From assembly GCA_050180895.1 (NCBI GenBank), contig JBFXDS010000002.1, positions 558,001 to 622,000 on the forward strand: a DNA stretch of 64,000 nt. The letters run 5' to 3'. Source of the stretch: JBGPEQ01 sp050180895 (lineage in GTDB: Bacteria; Pseudomonadota; Alphaproteobacteria; Dongiales; Dongiaceae). Below the pieces are notes generated by a model, which did no database searches, was not told the origin of the DNA, and worked only from the letters and a program-made list of their open reading frames with translations. This document shows, piece by piece, positions 16,345 through 24,355 of the stretch. Made by a program: the position numbers and the translations under genes. Positions within the stretch are counted from its first letter, which is position 1. Every line of letters begins with the position of its first letter.

Positions 16345-17703
16345 ATGACCAACTTGCGCCAGATCGACCGCTCCCGCCTGTCCGCCGCGCTCGCCGAAGA
16401 GCGCCGCCGCTTCGTCGCCGAGCACCCGCGCTCGCAGGCCCTGTTCGAGGAGGCCAAGTCCAGCCTGCTCGACGGCGTGCCCATGAACTGGATGATCCGC
16501 TGGGCCGGCGACTTTCCGATCTTCATCCGCGACGGCGCCGGCGCCCGCTTTACCGACGTCGACGGCCGCGATTACATCGACTTCTGCCTCGGCGACACCG
16601 GCGCCATGACCGGCCATGCGCCCGCGGAGTCGATTGCGGCCATCCTCGACCGGTTGCGTCGCGGTACCACCTTCATGCTGCCGACCGAGGATTCGATCTG
16701 GGTCGGGCGCGAGCTGCAGCGCCGCTTCGGCCTGCCCTACTGGCAGGTGGCGATGACTGCGACCGACGCCAACCGCTTCGCCATCCGCCTCGCCCGGCAC
16801 ATCACCGGCCGCAAGCTGATCCTCGTCCACAACTGGTGCTATCACGGCACGGTCGACGAGACGATCATCACCATCAACGACGGCGTCCCCGGCCCGAAGC
16901 CAGGCAATATCGGGCCGGCCGTGGATCCCACCGCCACCACCAAGGTAGTGGAGATCAACGACATCCCCGCGCTGGAGCGGGCGCTGGCACCCGGCGACGT
17001 CGCCTGCGTGCTGGTCGAGCCGGCGCTCACCAACATCGGCATCGTGCTGCCCGATCCCGGCTACCACCAGGCGCTGCGCGAGATCACGCGCAGGACCGGC
17101 ACGCTGCTCATCATCGACGAGACCCACACCATCTGCGCCGGCCCCGGCGGCTACACCCGTGCGCACGGCCTCGAGCCGGACATGCTGACCATCGGCAAGC
17201 CGATCGCCAGCGGCGTGCCCGCCGCCGTCTACGGCTTCACCCGCGAAGTCGCCGAACGCATCCGCGCGCGGACCGACAAGAACACCTCGGACACAGGCGG
17301 CATCGGCGGCACGCTCGCCGGCAACGCGCTCTCGCTCGCGGCCATGCGCGCGACGCTGGAGAACGTGCTGACAGACGCCGCCTTCGCCCACATGATCGCG
17401 CTCGGCGGGCGCTTCGCGGAGGGCGTCGACGGCGCGATCAAGGAGATGGCGCTGCCCTGGCACGTCACGCGGCTCGGCTGCCGCGCCGAATACTGGTTCT
17501 GCCCGCGACCGCCGAAGAACGGCGGCGAGGCTGCGGCGGCCATCGATCCCGAGCTCGACCGATACATGCATCTGGCGACGCTGAACCGCGGCATCCTCAT
17601 GACGCCTTTCCACAACATGGCCCTGATGGCACCGCAAGCGACGGCTGCCGATGTTGACCGCCACACCGAGGTCTTCCGCGAGAGCGTGTCGGCAATCCTG
17701 TAG
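16345..17703 (+). CDS. Class III aminotransferase (GSA aminotransferase-like)
   Basis: A 452-residue PLP enzyme. The cofactor Asp is in LLIIDETHT (D258) and the Schiff-base Lys is in MLTIGKPIASGVP (K285). The N-terminal segment has RDYIDFCLGDTGAMTGHAPAE, typical of glutamate-1-semialdehyde-like aminotransferases. NWCYHGTVDETI is the usual G/H-containing loop. It is annotated elsewhere as 'aspartate aminotransferase family', a broad label. It probably transaminates an omega-amino or beta-amino substrate. The start at 16345 gives the standard family length. It diverges from the amine oxidase gene (spacer 187 bp). Confidence 0.9.
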   Translation: MTNLRQIDRSRLSAALAEERRRFVAEHPRSQALFEEAKSSLLDGVPMNWMIRWAGDFPIFIRDGAGARFTDVDGRDYIDFCLGDTGAMTGHAPAESIAAILDRLRRGTTFMLPTEDSIWVGRELQRRFGLPYWQVAMTATDANRFAIRLARHITGRKLILVHNWCYHGTVDETIITINDGVPGPKPGNIGPAVDPTATTKVVEINDIPALERALAPGDVACVLVEPALTNIGIVLPDPGYHQALREITRRTGTLLIIDETHTICAGPGGYTRAHGLEPDMLTIGKPIASGVPAAVYGFTREVAERIRARTDKNTSDTGGIGGTLAGNALSLAAMRATLENVLTDAAFAHMIALGGRFAEGVDGAIKEMALPWHVTRLGCRAEYWFCPRPPKNGGEAAAAIDPELDRYMHLATLNRGILMTPFHNMALMAPQATAADVDRHTEVFRESVSAIL

Positions 17704-17839
17704 CGTCGCCGCGCTGCGCATCTGCACCATCTCATCGCGGCCACCCGGCCCGCCGCGGGAACAAACTCGCTGTCGGAACGTTTTTTAGGCTGCCGGTCAG
17801 TATTTCTCTATTTCTCTGCAAGCAACCAAGGAGGGGAGT

Positions 17840-18106
17840 ATGGCGATGCACTGGAAAGCGGGCATATTCGCTCTGGCGCTCGGCATGGCGGCAGGTCCCG
17901 CTTGGGCGGCATGTGCGCCCACGGACCGCATCGACGGATCCACGGCCGACGACGCCAGACGCCAGATCACCGCCGCGGGTTACGAGCAGGTCCGCGATCT
18001 TCGGAAAGGCTGTGACAACTACTGGCACGGTCAGGCGATGAGGGACGGAGTGCCGGTCAACGTCGTCCTGTCGCCGCAAGGCGAAGTCATGACTGAAGGG
18101 AACTGA
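17840..18106 (+). CDS. Small exported PepSY-like protein
   Basis: An 88-residue protein with a clear signal peptide (MHWKAGIFALALGMAAGPAWA, cleavage after AWA). The ~60-residue mature domain (DDARRQITAAGYEQVRDLRKG, then YWHGQAMRDGVPVNVVLSPQGEV) fits the PepSY-type fold by pattern. It has AAGGAGGGG at 17829-17837, a strong RBS. It converges with the response regulator, 10 bp away. Small PepSY proteins often sit beside two-component systems and can modulate the sensor, so a link is possible but unproven. Confidence 0.8.
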   Translation: MAMHWKAGIFALALGMAAGPAWAACAPTDRIDGSTADDARRQITAAGYEQVRDLRKGCDNYWHGQAMRDGVPVNVVLSPQGEVMTEGN

Positions 18107-18116
18107 CGACCGTCGA

Positions 18117-18797
18117 TCAGTCGGCCGAAATGCAGTAGCCGAAGCCCCGCACCGTCCGGATGAGCGGCTTGTCGCCTTCGGCGTCCACCTTGCGTCGAAG
18201 ATAGCGGATATAGACGTCGACGATCTTGGTGCCTGGGTCGAAGCCGTATTCCCAGACGTTGGCAAGCAGCTTGGTGCGGCTGATCACCTTGCCGGTATTT
18301 GCCATGAGGTAGCTGAGCAGGGCGAACTCACGCGCCGTCAGTGAAATCTGGCGGTTTGCCCGCGTCACCTTGTGGGTCGCCGGGTCGAGCGTAAGGTCCG
18401 CGACACGCAGCGTCGGAGTGCCCACGGCGTGGTAGCGGCCACGGCGCAGCAGCGCCTGCATGCGCGCCAGCAATTCGTCGAACGCGAAGGGCTTGGTCAG
18501 ATAGTCGTCGGCGCCGACGCGCAGTCCGTCCACCTTGTCCTGCCGCGCATCCTTCGCTGTCAGCATCAGGACACAGGCGCCGTGCCCCTCGTCGCGCAAG
18601 CTGCGGCAGATGTCGAGGCCGTCCGTGTCCGGCAGCATGCGGTCGAGGATGATCAGCGGATAGTCGATATCGCGGCAGCGGACCAGCGCTTCACCGCCGC
18701 GGCCGGAGACATCGACCACGTATCCCTCCGCCTCCAGCCCGCGCTTCACGAAACGGGCGATGCGAGGGTCATCCTCGACGAGCAGGACCTTGGTCAT
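18117..18797 (-). CDS. OmpR-family response regulator
   Basis: A 226-residue two-domain regulator. The receiver has acidic pocket D9/D10, phospho-acceptor D52 (LIILDRMLP), T80 and K102 (LTKPF). The C-terminal winged helix includes ISLTAREFALLSYLMAN and VYIRYLRRKVD, ending in IRTVRGFGYCI. The sensor gene ends 3 bp upstream, so the two are an operon. Target genes are not shown; the adjacent PepSY-like gene and the PQQ-associated cluster beyond the kinase are the closest candidates. Confidence 0.95.
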   Translation of the reverse strand: MTKVLLVEDDPRIARFVKRGLEAEGYVVDVSGRGGEALVRCRDIDYPLIILDRMLPDTDGLDICRSLRDEGHGACVLMLTAKDARQDKVDGLRVGADDYLTKPFAFDELLARMQALLRRGRYHAVGTPTLRVADLTLDPATHKVTRANRQISLTAREFALLSYLMANTGKVISRTKLLANVWEYGFDPGTKIVDVYIRYLRRKVDAEGDKPLIRTVRGFGYCISAD

Positions 18798-18800
18798 CGC

Positions 18801-20387
18801 CTACGTCCCCAGCGGCAATCGAATCCTGAATTCGGTCCGGAGGTACGGCTCGCTGGTCGCGGTGATCGCCCCGCCATGCTTCTCCGCGATCCATTTCGCG
18901 ATCGGCAAGCCCAGGCCGCTGCCGCCGAGGTCGCTGCTGCGCCCGGTACCGCCGCGGTAGAACCGCTCGAACACAAAAGGCAGGTCGTCCGGGGGGATTC
19001 CGGGACCGTGGTCGATCACGGCGACCTCCGCAAAGTTGCCGTTGCGGCCGGCCGTTACCCGTACCGCGTCGGCATTCTCAGAATATTTGATGGCGTTGTC
19101 GACGAGGATCACGACCGCCTGCTTCAACCGCTGCGGGTCGGCGTCGACCCGGATAGGTTCGGTCGGCCACTCCCGATGAAGCGTGAGGACGCCCGGCTTG
19201 ATCAGGGCTTCGCCCGCCGTCACCGCCTCGGTCAGCACGTCCTGGAGAATGACCGGCCGCGTCTCGAAGCGGACGGTGTCCGCTTCCGAGCGGGCCAGGA
19301 ACAAGAGATCGTCGACCAGTTGCGACATCTGCACGACCTCCTGCACGATCCGGTCGAGCGTATCGCGATACTCCGCCGTCGACCGCGCCGCGCCGCGCAG
19401 GCTCACTTCGGCCTCCCCCCGCACGATCGTCAGCGGCGTGCGCAACTCATGGCTGATGTCTGCCAGGAACTGCAAACGCGAACGGTCGAGATGCTGGAGC
19501 CGCGAATTGGCCTGCTGCAGCTCCGCCGTCCGCTCGGAAATCTGCGACTCGAGATCGCTCTTAGCGAGCATCAGGCGGTGCTGCTGATCCTCGATCTGGT
19601 GCGCCATCTCGTTGAACCGCTGCGACAGCACCGCCAACTCGTCCCGACCGCTCACGGAAATGCGATGTCTCAGGCTCCCCTGCCCGATCGCCGCCGCCCC
19701 CTCCATCAGCCGGCCGATCGAGCCCGAAAGCGAGCGGCTCAGCAGCAGCGCCGCGCCCATGCTGACCGTCAGGCCCAGCAGCGCGGTCGCCGCCAGCGCC
19801 AGGGTCAGCCGTCGGGACAGCGCCCCGGCAGCAGCTTCCGCGCGCGCCACCTCGGCGCGCTCGCCATCGATCGCTTCGACAAGCAACTGCTCCAACTCCG
19901 CGTTCAGGCGATTCTCGATCTCGGCGCGGAACGTGGCGAGAGCATCCACCCGCCTGGCTCCGGCATTGAACAGGAGCACACGCTCGACGGAGCGGTCGAC
20001 TTCGCGATAGAGACGGTGGAGTTCCTCGATCTGCGTGAACTCTTGCGCTTCCTCCGCCACCTCTGCAGCGGGCTGTTCGTCGAGAAACGCCAGTTCGGCG
20101 CGGGTCACGCGCTGCAGGTCGGCGAAGTTGGCCTCGACCTCGCGGCGCGCGGCGATGAAATCCGGCATCTCCGCCTCGCCCAGCAGCAGAACCTCGGCGA
20201 CCTGCTCGGAGTAGTGGCCGGCCGACTTGGCCAGGGTCGTCATCGCCGCGAGCTGCTGATGCGCGAAGGCCACGCGCTGACGATAGAAGTCCGTGCCGCG
20301 GACCGTCAGGTAGATCATGCCGGCCATGGCGAGGACGGCCGCCGTGACGATGGCCATCAACAGGAGGATGCGCGCGCGCAGACTCAT
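18801..20387 (-). CDS. Sensor histidine kinase (HAMP, HisKA, HATPase)
   Basis: A 528-residue inner-membrane kinase. TM1 is at about 7-29 and TM2 at about 194-217, enclosing a ~165-residue helical periplasmic sensor rich in Glu. A HAMP region follows (218-270). The phospho-accepting His313 is in ISHELRTPLT. The catalytic domain has VDNAIKYSENA (N box), DHGPGIPPDDLPFVFERFYRG (G1/F) and GGSGLGLPIAKW (G2). The start at 20387 places TM1 at the N-terminus; an in-frame start at 20471 is possible. The signal is unknown. Confidence 0.93.
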   Translation of the reverse strand: MSLRARILLLMAIVTAAVLAMAGMIYLTVRGTDFYRQRVAFAHQQLAAMTTLAKSAGHYSEQVAEVLLLGEAEMPDFIAARREVEANFADLQRVTRAELAFLDEQPAAEVAEEAQEFTQIEELHRLYREVDRSVERVLLFNAGARRVDALATFRAEIENRLNAELEQLLVEAIDGERAEVARAEAAAGALSRRLTLALAATALLGLTVSMGAALLLSRSLSGSIGRLMEGAAAIGQGSLRHRISVSGRDELAVLSQRFNEMAHQIEDQQHRLMLAKSDLESQISERTAELQQANSRLQHLDRSRLQFLADISHELRTPLTIVRGEAEVSLRGAARSTAEYRDTLDRIVQEVVQMSQLVDDLLFLARSEADTVRFETRPVILQDVLTEAVTAGEALIKPGVLTLHREWPTEPIRVDADPQRLKQAVVILVDNAIKYSENADAVRVTAGRNGNFAEVAVIDHGPGIPPDDLPFVFERFYRGGTGRSSDLGGSGLGLPIAKWIAEKHGGAITATSEPYLRTEFRIRLPLGT

Positions 20388-20602
20388 GACCGCCCATCCT
20401 AGCGCCTGGCGGCGTCTGGGTTCACTTCGAAACGGGCCGCTTGCGGCGGCGGTAGCCCCTTCGGGTCGCATAGCATCGCGTTGGTGAGAGGGCGAGCAAG
20501 ACCTCGGTTAGAAATTGGAGAGAAACGGCAAATCGGCTTCTGGCCGACGATTCCGGACCGTATAACCCGGACCGAAGCCTGCATTCTCCGTCAAGGTGTG
20601 CT

Positions 20603-21814
20603 TTGCGATCACTCCGCGGCTGCGCCAAGTCGATGGTCATTCCGCTGCTGGCGGGCGTCGGCCCGGCTGCCGCCCAGGACTCGCCCGCCGAGGTCGCGGA
20701 GATACCGATCGCCTATGTCACCCAGACGGTGAAGGAACTGCCGCCGCTGTCGCTCGTCGATCAGCCGACCACCGACAACGGCCTTCTGGGCGCTCGTCTC
20801 GGCATCGAAGACAGCAACACCACCGGCCGGTTCACCAACCAGCATTTCACGCTCGACGAGGCCGTGGTCGCCGAGGACGGCGACGTGGCCGCGGCCTTTC
20901 GCGAACGTCACGCCAAGGGCGAGCGGTTCTTCATCATCGATCTGCCGGCCGCGCAGCTGCTGGCCATCGCCGACCTGCCGGAGGCCCGGGACTCGCTGCT
21001 GTTCAACGTCCGCGCCAAGGACGATGCGCTGCGCAACGCGCAGTGCCGGGCCAACCTGCTGCACACCATGCCGAGCCACGCCATGCTGGCCGACGCGCTG
21101 GCGCAGTATCTGATGTGGAAGCGCTGGGCCGACTGGTTCCTCATCGTCGGCACCGGGGACGAGGACAAGCTCTTCGCCGAGGCGGTGCGCCGGGCCGCCG
21201 AGCGATTCAGCGCGACGATCGTCGAGGAGCGCGTCTTCGACGCCGCGCCCGGCGCCCGCCGCACCGACACCGGACATGCGCAGATCCAGAAGCAGATGCC
21301 GGTCGTCACGCAGGATGCAGGCGACTACGACGTCCTCGTCGTCGCCGACTTCCGCGATGCCTTCGGCGAATACCTGCCCTACCGCACCTGGGACCCACGG
21401 CCGGTCGTCGGCACGCAGGGCCTGGTGCCGACGGCGTGGCACCGCAGCCAGGAGCAATGGGGCGCGACTCAGATGCAGAACCGCTTCACCCGCTTCGCCG
21501 GCCGCTGGATGACCGAGCGCGACTACGCCGCCTGGGTCGCCGTCCGCAGCATCTCCGAGGCGACGACGCGGACCAGCAAGACCGACCGCGCCAGCGTCGA
21601 CGCCTACATCCGCGGCGCCGATTTCGGCGCCGCCGGCTTCAAGGGCCAGAAGCTGACCTACCGCGAGTGGGACGGGCAGCTGCGCCAGCCGATCCTGCTG
21701 GCAACCACGCGCACGCTCGTGTCGGTCTCGCCGCAGGAAGGCTACCTGCACGAATTCAGCGAACTTGACACGCTCGGATATGACCGCCCCGATAGCGGCT
21801 GCGAGTTTCGATGA
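20603..21814 (+). CDS. PQQ-dependent alcohol dehydrogenase-associated ABC substrate-binding protein
   Basis: A 403-residue exported periplasmic binding protein. The N-terminus (SMVIPLLAGVGPAAAQDS) is a signal peptide. The start is a TTG at 20603 or the ATG at 20633; the latter would shorten the signal. IPIAYVTQ begins the mature domain. The type-1 binding fold shows in RFFIIDLPAAQLLAIADL and WADWFLIVGTGDED. I recognise the family as the binding component of the 'PQQ-dependent alcohol dehydrogenase system' ABC transporter; homologous sets are linked to lanthanide uptake in methylotrophs. Here no ATPase or permease follows. Its stop overlaps a spare ATG of the next gene. Confidence 0.75.
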   Translation: MRSLRGCAKSMVIPLLAGVGPAAAQDSPAEVAEIPIAYVTQTVKELPPLSLVDQPTTDNGLLGARLGIEDSNTTGRFTNQHFTLDEAVVAEDGDVAAAFRERHAKGERFFIIDLPAAQLLAIADLPEARDSLLFNVRAKDDALRNAQCRANLLHTMPSHAMLADALAQYLMWKRWADWFLIVGTGDEDKLFAEAVRRAAERFSATIVEERVFDAAPGARRTDTGHAQIQKQMPVVTQDAGDYDVLVVADFRDAFGEYLPYRTWDPRPVVGTQGLVPTAWHRSQEQWGATQMQNRFTRFAGRWMTERDYAAWVAVRSISEATTRTSKTDRASVDAYIRGADFGAAGFKGQKLTYREWDGQLRQPILLATTRTLVSVSPQEGYLHEFSELDTLGYDRPDSGCEFR

Positions 21815-21831
21815 ACAAGGAGGATCAGGCG

Positions 21832-22797
21832 ATGAAGCTGCGTCTCGCTGCCGCCGCCGTCGCGTTGGGGGCGGCCGGCCAACCCGCGCTGGCGGAGACC
21901 GTGTATGTCTCGAACGAGAAGGACAACACCCTCACGGTCGTCGACGGCGCGACCCTGGAAGTGACGCACACGATCCCGGTCGGCCAGCGGCCGCGCGGCG
22001 TCACCCTCAGCACCGACAACAAGGTTCTCTACATCTGCGCCAGCGACGACAACCAGGTGGAGGTCCTCGACCTGGCGACGCTGCAGATCGTGCGCACCCT
22101 GCCGTCGGGACCCGACCCCGAGCTGTTCGTCCTGTCGCCGGCCGGCAACCCGCTCTACATCGCGAACGAGGACGACAACATGGTGACCGTCGTCGACGTC
22201 GTCGCCGGCACCGCGATCACGGAGATCCCGGTCGGCGTCGAGCCTGAGGGCATGGGCATCAGCCCCGACGGCAAGGTCCTGGTCAACACCTCCGAAACCA
22301 CGAACATGGCGCATTTCATCGACACCAGCACGCACGAGATCACCGACAACGTCCTCGTCGATTCGCGCCCGCGCTTCGCCGAATTCACCGCCGACGGCAA
22401 GCATGTCTGGGTGACCTCCGAGATCGGCGGCACCGTCAGCGTCATCGACACGGCCACGCGGCAGATCGTGAAGAAGATCGGCTTCGAGGTCGCCGGGGTG
22501 ACGCCGGAGGCGATCCAGCCGGTCGGCGCGCGCGTGACCAAAGACGGCAAGCTGGCCTTCATCGCCCTCGGGCCGGCCAACCGGGTGGCGGTGGTCGACG
22601 CCCAGACCTTCGAGGTGAAGGACTATCTGCTGGTCGGCCAGCGGGTCTGGCAGCTGGCCTTCAACGCCGACCAGTCGCGGCTCTACACGACCAACGGCGT
22701 CAGCAACGACATCTCCGTCATCGACGTCGCCAACCTCGACGTCATCAAGTCGATCACCGTCGGCAACCAGCCCTGGGGCGTCGCGGTCGCGCCGTGA
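21832..22797 (+). CDS. YVTN beta-propeller protein of the PQQ-associated ABC cluster
   Basis: A 321-residue periplasmic seven-blade-type propeller. The signal peptide is LRLAAAAVALGAAGQPALAE. Each blade carries a VYVSNEKDNTLTVVDGATLE-like unit, repeated about seven times (for example LYIANEDDNMVTVVDVV, LYTTNGVSNDISVIDVA). The ATG at 21832 is chosen because AAGGAGG at 21817-21823 lies eight bases upstream; the overlapping ATG at 21811 has none. It belongs with the gene before it, and the pair is a recognised partner set in PQQ-dependent alcohol oxidation clusters. Its biochemical role is unknown. Confidence 0.88.
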   Translation: MKLRLAAAAVALGAAGQPALAETVYVSNEKDNTLTVVDGATLEVTHTIPVGQRPRGVTLSTDNKVLYICASDDNQVEVLDLATLQIVRTLPSGPDPELFVLSPAGNPLYIANEDDNMVTVVDVVAGTAITEIPVGVEPEGMGISPDGKVLVNTSETTNMAHFIDTSTHEITDNVLVDSRPRFAEFTADGKHVWVTSEIGGTVSVIDTATRQIVKKIGFEVAGVTPEAIQPVGARVTKDGKLAFIALGPANRVAVVDAQTFEVKDYLLVGQRVWQLAFNADQSRLYTTNGVSNDISVIDVANLDVIKSITVGNQPWGVAVAP

Positions 22798-22875
22798 CGA
22801 TCCGGCCGCCCCGTCGTCGCGCACAAATTCGGACTCACCGTCGCAGCATTGCAACCTCTGGGAGGAGAATCGGAA

Positions 22876-23304
22876 ATGTCGGCTCCAGTCAGGCGTAGGA
22901 TCGCGTTGTTCGCCATGGCCGCGCTGTGCGGCCTCGTCGCGCTCCCGGCCATAGCGGCGAACCTGCTCACCAAGGCCACGGACCTGCCGCCGCTCCAGCT
23001 GTCGGCCGGCAAGGCGTTCCCCAAGGAGCCGATCGAACTGGAGGGCGGCAAATACTACCGCTGGACGATCCAGAGCGACGGCACCACCGAGGCCGCCGTC
23101 GCCGCGCCGGAGTTCTTCCGCTTCATCTGGATCAACGAGGTCGTCATCAACGACATCGAGGTCCGCCCGCTCGGCCTCGATTCCATCGAATTCGACGACG
23201 AGGGCGAGGCGGTGATCTCGTTCGTCCCGATCCGGCCCGGCGAGTTCGAGTATTTCATGCCGAACGCCGGCGAGGCCTACCGCGGCAAGATCATCATCAA
23301 GTAG
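22876..23304 (+). CDS. Exported cupredoxin-like protein
   Basis: A 142-residue protein with a signal peptide (RIALFAMAALCGLVALPAIAA). The mature domain is a beta-rich fold with ELEGGKYYRWTI and a final FVPIRPGEFEYFMPNAGEAYRGKIIIK, the pattern of cupredoxin-type domains. The usual Cys and His copper ligands are not evident, so metal binding is doubtful. GGGAGGAG at 22860-22867 supports the start. It is the third gene of the PQQ-associated operon, 78 bp after the propeller gene. Confidence 0.75.
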   Translation: MSAPVRRRIALFAMAALCGLVALPAIAANLLTKATDLPPLQLSAGKAFPKEPIELEGGKYYRWTIQSDGTTEAAVAAPEFFRFIWINEVVINDIEVRPLGLDSIEFDDEGEAVISFVPIRPGEFEYFMPNAGEAYRGKIIIK

Positions 23305-23393
23305 GGGCGCCGGCCTACCTCCCATCTTCCAAAGTGCCGGATGACCCGCTATATGTAGGGCTGTCCCATCAACAACGGAAAGGAGGTGATCCA

Positions 23394-23471
23394 GTGTCTC
23401 ATTGTCTCAGCCCGCGGTCGTCGGGTGCGGTGACCTGGATCCTCGCCTCTGTCGAGGTTCCGGCCGCCTGA
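23394..23471 (+). CDS. Candidate 25-codon leader peptide with extreme Shine-Dalgarno
   Basis: A GTG-started ORF reading VSHCLSPRSSGAV then TWILASVEVPAA and TGA. Immediately before it, AAAGGAGGTGATCCAG (23379-23394) is complementary to the last 16 bases of a standard 16S rRNA tail (CTGGATCACCTCCTTT), with seven bases between GGAGG and GTG. A strong terminator follows 45 bp after the stop. It does not match the PQQ precursor peptide, which needs an E-x3-Y motif. It could be a secreted or modified peptide, a leader, or a small RNA that sequesters ribosomes. It was found by inspection only. Confidence 0.5.
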   Translation: MSHCLSPRSSGAVTWILASVEVPAA

Positions 23472-23516
23472 TCCGGCGTTCATCCGGCCGCTTGGCCGGA
23501 ACGCGGCACGACAATG

Positions 23517-23550
23517 GAGGGGCTGCCCGAGGGGCGGCCCCTCTTGTTTT
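23517..23550 (+). terminator. Intrinsic terminator after the PQQ-associated operon
   Basis: A 12-bp stem, GAGGGGCTGCCC (23517-23528) with GGGCGGCCCCTC (23532-23543) and one G-T pair, closes a 3-nt loop and is followed by TTGTTTT. This is a strong rho-independent terminator in the plus direction. It would end the transcript of 20603-23304 plus the small ORF at 23394. Confidence 0.85.
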
Positions 23551-23608
23551 GGCGGCCCGCCGGACCGGCGGAGGGACCGGCCGGTGCCTGTGGCAATCTC
23601 AAAAACGA

Positions 23609-24172
23609 GCGATGGACCCCATGCCCAGCGAAGAGGGTCGCTGGATGGCCCGTCGCCCGCTCGGGGCCGCCCGGACGACGGAACAAAGTTACGCATCCCA
23701 TCGGGAGGTGCCGCGGACCGCATGCCGGGCACCCCTCCGTCTCTTTGCGGCTTCCGCGTGACTCCCTTCCCCTCTGAAACGATGGACCCCATGCCAAGCG
23801 GGAATGGCGGCCGGCCTTTCGCACACCGGGCGGGGACGCCCTCGTGCCGCGCGGCCCGACGGGGCTCCTACCGCCGGGCGCGAATTCGGCGCGATGAACC
23901 CCATGTCTAGCGAAGTCCGACCGGGTGGCCTGTAGGGGCGAGCGGCGCTCGCCCGGCGCGGCTCGGGGATATCCCGACACTGCGGACGCGGCACGAGGGG
24001 CGAGCGCCGCTCGCCCCTACCCCATCCAAAATCGAGCGATGAACCCCATGTCCAGCGGAAACCGGGTTCTCGGGGCGCACTCCGCATCTGCGCCCCTTCC
24101 GCATGATGGTGCGGGTGGCGGGCGGCCACGTGGGCACCGGTCCGGAATGAGCGATGGACCCCATGCCCAGCG
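23609..24172. repeat. Five copies of a 22-bp motif with intervening palindromes
   Basis: A motif of the form GCGATGGACCCCATGCCCAG occurs at 23609, 23779, 23891, 24036 and 24151, all in the same orientation, with one to five changes (GGACC or GAACC; CCCAG, CCAAG, TCTAG or TCCAG). Spacing is irregular (170, 112, 145, 115 bp). Between copies 3 and 4 lie two perfect hairpins, GGGCGAGCG/CGCTCGCCC (23936-23954) and GGGGCGAGCG/CGCTCGCCCC (23997-24017). Frames on both strands through this region look non-coding. No gene is called between 23472 and 24355. Confidence 0.7.
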
Positions 24173-24300
24173 GAGATCGACATTCCAGCGGCCCATCGTC
24201 GGTCCAGGGACGAACTTCCTTACTCCCCGGCCGGCGGTGGGCGGCGATCCTGCTGTTCCTATCCACGATGTCAAAGACCGATCCCTTGCGGGCAGTCTAG

Positions 24301-24329
24301 ACGATAGGAACAAATAAAGAACTTGTCAA
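24301..24329 (-). promoter_or_regulatory. Second SOS-type promoter with GTTC-N7-GTTC, pointing left
   Basis: Read on the minus strand: TTGACA (24329-24324), then a 17-nt spacer that holds GTTC (24322-24319), seven bases and GTTC (24311-24308), then TATCGT (24306-24301). The layout is the same base for base as the promoter at 7869, including the A between -35 and the first GTTC. It starts 27 bp past the stop of the isomerase gene and fires into the repeat region. The first ORF it meets (GTG at 24266 to 23907) is doubtful, so the product may be an RNA. Confidence 0.7.
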
Positions 24330-24355
24330 GGCTGAGGAAAATGGGATGGGCGGCC

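Noticed and set aside
18372..20402. 676-codon plus-strand frame over the histidine kinase
   Set aside because: Composition is basic and low-complexity, and the opposite strand encodes a textbook sensor kinase.
23394..23471. PqqA-type PQQ precursor
   Set aside because: The peptide lacks the E-x3-Y motif needed for PQQ synthesis, and no pqqB-E genes are nearby.
23609..24172. Repeat array as a CRISPR
   Set aside because: Repeats are imperfect, spacing varies from 112 to 170 bp, the intervals carry their own palindromes, and no cas gene is near.
23480..24313. Several minus-strand ORFs of 98-166 codons in the repeat region
   Set aside because: They consist of the repeated motif and palindromes read in different frames, with no consistent start or RBS. 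More likely non-coding.
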